NCBI GenBank assembly: GCA_049510975.1
Contig: JBEKYM010000019.1
Location: forward strand, 1 to 64,000
Direction: 5' to 3'
DNA from: JAKACA01 sp049510975
GTDB taxonomy: Bacteria > Actinomycetota > Acidimicrobiia > Acidimicrobiales > Bog-793
DNA: 64,000 nucleotides
Numbering within the stretch: the first letter of the stretch is position 1; each line of letters starts with the position of its first letter. This document shows positions 61,398 to 64,000 of this stretch, one piece after another. The position numbers were made by a program, and so were the translations under genes. Under the pieces are notes generated by a model. It was not told the DNA's origin, did not search any database, and saw nothing but the letters and a program-made list of their open reading frames with translations.

Positions 61398-62606
61398 GGG
61401 CCGCTCCAGCACGCGGAGCCAAGCGCGCTCCATGCCGGCGGCAAGACAGCCCTCGACGACGGCGTCGTCCCCGAGGGCGCTGACGCGGATCTCGGGCACG
61501 ACCGGTGCCAGCAGCTCGAGGGCGGCGGCGACCTCGGCGGCAAAACCCGGCGCTCGCCCGATGCCGCCCCCGAGGACGATGAGCTCGGGGTCGATGACGG
61601 CGATGACCGAGGCCAGTGCTTTGGCGATGAGGTCCGCCTCGGCCGTCACGATCGCCTGGGCGGCGGCATTGCCGCTGGCGGCGTCGGCGAAGATCCGGCG
61701 GGCGGAGAGGCTGCCGCGGATGCCGGCGTGTTTCGCCGCCCGGACGACGGCCGAAGCCGAGGCGGCGGCCTCGAGGGTCCCGCGGCGCTTGGCATCGGCC
61801 GGGTCGACGTCGCCGTTCTGGATCGGCAGGTAGGCGATCTCGCCGGCGGCGCCGTGAGCGCCCCGGTGCAGCTTGCCTTCGAGGACGACACCCATGCCGA
61901 TGCCGGTCCCGACCGAGACGAAGGCAAAGGTGTCGACGCCCCGCCCGTGCCCGATGTCACGTTCTGCAAGTGCGGCAACGTCGGCGTCGTTCTCGACGAC
62001 CGTGGCACGCCCGAAGAGCCGGCGCAGCTCGGTGAGGACGATGGGCTGTTCCCAGCCGGGCAAGTTGCGGGCCAAGGTGAGCGCGGCGCGCTCCGGGTCG
62101 TAGACACCGGGGCTGCCGATGACCGTCTGGGTGACCTTCGAGCGGGTGACGCCGGCCGAGGCGGTCAGCCCGTCGGCCAGCGTGGCCAATTCGGCCAACC
62201 GGGCCTGCATCGTGCTGCCGTGGGCCCGCTGGCTGGCTTTTGCCCGCACGGCGCCCGACAGGTCGGCAAGGGCGCCGCGGACGAACTCGCGACCCACGTC
62301 GAGCCCGAGCACGTAGCCGGCCTCCGGCCGGATCTCGTAGAGCACTGCCGCAGGTCCTCTGACGCCGGTACGGTGCCCGGCGACACGAACCAGGCCGTCG
62401 TGCTCGAGGTTGGCGAGAGCGAGCGCCACGGTCGGCTTGGACAGGCCGGAGATGCGGGCGAGGTCCGCTCGCGAGAGGGGGCCGTCGTTGCGAACCTGTT
62501 CGAGCAGGAGCTGCTCGTTCATCGCCCGGATCAGCTGTGGTCGTGCCGCCCCCCTGCTCGACGCGCCTCTGCCTGCGGCTCCCCTTGCTGGCGATTGCGG
62601 CGTCAC
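61395..62606 (-). CDS. ROK family transcriptional regulator (NagC/XylR type)
   Basis: 403 residues. The N-terminal winged helix (LEQVRNDGPLSRADLARISG, SKPTVALALANLEHDGLV) joins a ROK sugar-binding domain with GLDVGREFVRGAL, GTGIGMGVVLEGKLHRGAHG and ELIVLGGGIGR. The zinc CxCGxxGC motif of true kinases is absent, as in many regulators. GTG 62606 has no good ribosome site; a 13-codon frame upstream ends in GTGA overlap with it. It diverges from a ROK kinase and solute-binding protein, which it probably represses in response to a sugar. Confidence 0.9.
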   Translation of the reverse strand: MTPQSPARGAAGRGASSRGAARPQLIRAMNEQLLLEQVRNDGPLSRADLARISGLSKPTVALALANLEHDGLVRVAGHRTGVRGPAAVLYEIRPEAGYVLGLDVGREFVRGALADLSGAVRAKASQRAHGSTMQARLAELATLADGLTASAGVTRSKVTQTVIGSPGVYDPERAALTLARNLPGWEQPIVLTELRRLFGRATVVENDADVAALAERDIGHGRGVDTFAFVSVGTGIGMGVVLEGKLHRGAHGAAGEIAYLPIQNGDVDPADAKRRGTLEAAASASAVVRAAKHAGIRGSLSARRIFADAASGNAAAQAIVTAEADLIAKALASVIAVIDPELIVLGGGIGRAPGFAAEVAAALELLAPVVPEIRVSALGDDAVVEGCLAAGMERAWLRVLERP

Positions 62607-62679
62607 CGTGCTCGAGCTCGGCGGGTCGGCGTCAGTGGCACGGACTTGATCGTGACAGATTCTTGCCTACCGAGAAAAG

Positions 62680-62696
62680 ATAGGGTACTTTCCTAT
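62680..62696. promoter_or_regulatory. Candidate operator between ROK regulator and ROK kinase
   Basis: ATAGG (62680-62684) and CCTAT (62692-62696) form an inverted repeat in the AT-rich middle of the divergent region. TACTTT (62686-62691), a possible -10 for the rightward genes, lies inside it. Binding by the ROK regulator is inference from position. Confidence 0.45.
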
Positions 62697-62766
62697 TAGT
62701 TTGGTGCTCACCAGTTTGGCCGGCCGGAGCGACGGCCCGTGGAAACGAGCGATGGAAGGGGGCAGC

Positions 62767-63813
62767 GTGGGCGCACAGGTCGTGCTCGGTCTCGACTTCG
62801 GCGGATCGAAGATCGCCGCTGCCGTCGCCGATCTGTCCGGACGCCGGCTCGGAACCTCGACCGTGCTCACCCACCCAGGCCGCGGCGCCCGGTGGAACCT
62901 CGAGCTCGGCATCGCCACGGCGAGGGCGCTCCTCGACGACGTCGCCGGCGGGAGCGAGCTCGCCGCCGCCGGCGCTTGCACGTTCGGCATCCCAGCCGCC
63001 TCCGAGATCCGGTTGGCGCCCGCCATCCCGGGCTGGGGAGAACTGTCGCTGGGGATCGAGCTGGCGGCCGCCTTCGGCATCGCCGCCGTGCAGGTCGCTA
63101 CCGACGTCAAGGCCGCCGCCGCCGCCGAAGCGGCAACCGGCGCCCTCGCCGGCCACGATCCGGCCGTCTACGTGAACCTCGGCACCGGCCTTGCGATCGG
63201 CATCGTGTGTGGGGGGACCGTCGTCTCCGGCGCCAACGGTGCGGCCGGCGAGATCGGCTACTGCCTGCGACAGCCCGCCGACGTGGACCTCGCGAGCGAC
63301 GACCGTGTCGTGCTCGAGGAGGTCGTGAGCGGAGCTGGGCTCTCGGCCTCCGGCTCGAGGCTGGCGGGCGAGGACCTCAGCGCGGCCGACGTCTTTGCCG
63401 GCGAAGCTGCCGACGGACGCCTTGCCGGAGCGCTCGACGACTTCGTGAGGGAGTTGAGCTTCCACCTCGTCAACCTCGCTGTGGCCCTCGACCCGTCGCG
63501 CATCGCCGTCGGGGGCGGCATGGCTCGGTCGTGGCACCGGCTCGAAGCGCCGCTGCGGAGGGCGCTCGAGGCCAATGTGCCCTATCCACCGGAGCTCGTC
63601 CTCGGCGCCTACCCGTTCGACGCCGCCCTCGTCGGGGCGGTCGCCCTCGGGGTGGAAGCAGCCGCCGAGACGATTGCCGGCGGCGACACGGCGAGAGGCG
63701 GCGAATCCTCCAACGGCCACGGCGGATCGGCCAGGACGAGCGTTGGTCGCCACGCATCTGACGGTACGAACAGCGAAACTATCGATCGGTCACCAGACCA
63801 GGGGAGGGTGTAG
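62767..63813 (+). CDS. ROK family sugar kinase-like protein without zinc motif
   Basis: 348 residues. ATP-phosphate motif VLGLDFGGSKIAAAVADL, then VYVNLGTGLAIGIVCGG and NGAAGEIGYCLRQP. The CxCGxxGCxE zinc site that follows the last motif in ROK kinases is missing; the sequence continues ADVDLASDDRVVLEE. The ExNDxN-like position reads ATDVKAAAAAEA, keeping the Asp. GTG 62767 has GGAAGGGGG upstream; ATG 62752 is five codons earlier. The Gly/Ser/Thr-rich tail is unusual. It is followed by a solute-binding protein gene, so sugar uptake and phosphorylation may be linked. Confidence 0.85.
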   Translation: MGAQVVLGLDFGGSKIAAAVADLSGRRLGTSTVLTHPGRGARWNLELGIATARALLDDVAGGSELAAAGACTFGIPAASEIRLAPAIPGWGELSLGIELAAAFGIAAVQVATDVKAAAAAEAATGALAGHDPAVYVNLGTGLAIGIVCGGTVVSGANGAAGEIGYCLRQPADVDLASDDRVVLEEVVSGAGLSASGSRLAGEDLSAADVFAGEAADGRLAGALDDFVRELSFHLVNLAVALDPSRIAVGGGMARSWHRLEAPLRRALEANVPYPPELVLGAYPFDAALVGAVALGVEAAAETIAGGDTARGGESSNGHGGSARTSVGRHASDGTNSETIDRSPDQGRV

Positions 63814-63816
63814 ATC

Positions 63817-64000
63817 ATGCGACGCCTCAAGGTTCTCGGGGTCGTGCTGGCGGTCTGCCTTGTGGCGGCAGCCTGCGGGAGTGGAAGCGGAGCCACCAAC
63901 TCGACAGCGCCGCCGACCAATTCGAGCGGCGTTGGGGGCAGCGTGACGCTCTCCAACGAGTCGGGCGCGTACTGGACCTGCCAGTTCAACCCGTTCAACG
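63817..64000 (+). CDS. Solute-binding lipoprotein, N-terminal part (probably family 5)
   Basis: Only the first 61 residues are inside the window. MRRLKVLGVVLAVCLVAAAC is a lipoprotein signal with the lipobox VAAAC, then a Gly/Ser/Thr linker and GGSVTLSNESGAYWTCQFNP, which resembles the start of family 5 (peptide/oligosaccharide) ABC transporter binding proteins. GGGGAGGGTG lies about 8 nt upstream of ATG 63817, and the ROK kinase stop is only 3 nt before it, so the genes form an operon. Confidence 0.8.
   Translation, partial: MRRLKVLGVVLAVCLVAAACGSGSGATNSTAPPTNSSGVGGSVTLSNESGAYWTCQFNPFN

Overview
The window is high-GC DNA from an actinobacterium. Evidence: a DUF3151 protein, F420-type oxidoreductases (a deazaflavin-dependent nitroreductase-family protein and a luciferase-like monooxygenase), perfect actinobacterial LexA boxes (CGAAC-RNRY-GTTCG), many GTG starts, and about a dozen genes whose TANNNT -10 box ends 5-8 nt before the start codon (leaderless mRNAs). 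The gene set fits the class Acidimicrobiia, but that is inference. A G1 (eqolisin) peptidase, an AdiA-like amino acid decarboxylase and a GadC-like permease would suit an acid-exposed life.

Layout. 1-4.4 kb: end of a sensor kinase, then SOS-controlled dnaE2. 4.4-7.6 kb: PP2C-phosphatase response regulator, CHASE3 kinase and CheY-like regulator with overlapping ends. 7.7-9.0 kb: a compact restriction-modification pair (BglII-type nuclease and MT-A70 methylase). 9-16 kb: peroxiredoxin, NERD protein, GNAT, MMPL transporter, epoxide-hydrolase-like and MDR enzymes. 16.3-18.6 kb: autoregulated fur-katA operon followed by twin palindromic repeats. 18.6-21.4 kb: MFS exporter, carbon-nitrogen hydrolase, tRNA-Met. 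21.4-29.3 kb is an accessory-looking stretch: a decayed Kelch/LAQTG surface protein abutting the tRNA, a G1 peptidase of lower GC, a GT39-like transferase with its MarR regulator, a sulfotransferase, a hydrolase broken by an 11-bp duplication, and an APC permease.

29.5-34.3 kb: a redox/isomerase operon (VOC protein, small protein, FAD disulfide reductase, double muconolactone-isomerase protein), F420 monooxygenase, YdcF-like and EthD-like proteins. 34.3-42.6 kb: an AT-richer unknown gene, a divergent FtsH, and a three-gene operon of sensor kinase, DHA2 exporter and AdiA-like decarboxylase. 42.8-45.7 kb: DUF3151, DsbA-like protein, GNAT with a long disordered tail, and a tiny LexA-controlled gene.

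45.8-49.3 kb holds the most interesting candidate system: a secreted S1 serine protease diverging from an ECF sigma factor gene that overlaps a gene for a single-pass membrane protein with an extracellular serpin domain. The serpin protein occupies the position of an anti-sigma factor, suggesting protease sensing through a serpin. 49.6-61.3 kb is core: tRNA-Asn, DUF2510 protein, rpoD-dnaG, ppdK and glyS, with a secreted beta-helix protein and an 18-bp minisatellite between them. 61.4-64 kb: divergent ROK regulator and ROK kinase, then the start of a solute-binding lipoprotein.

All function calls rest on reading motifs by eye; no searches were run.
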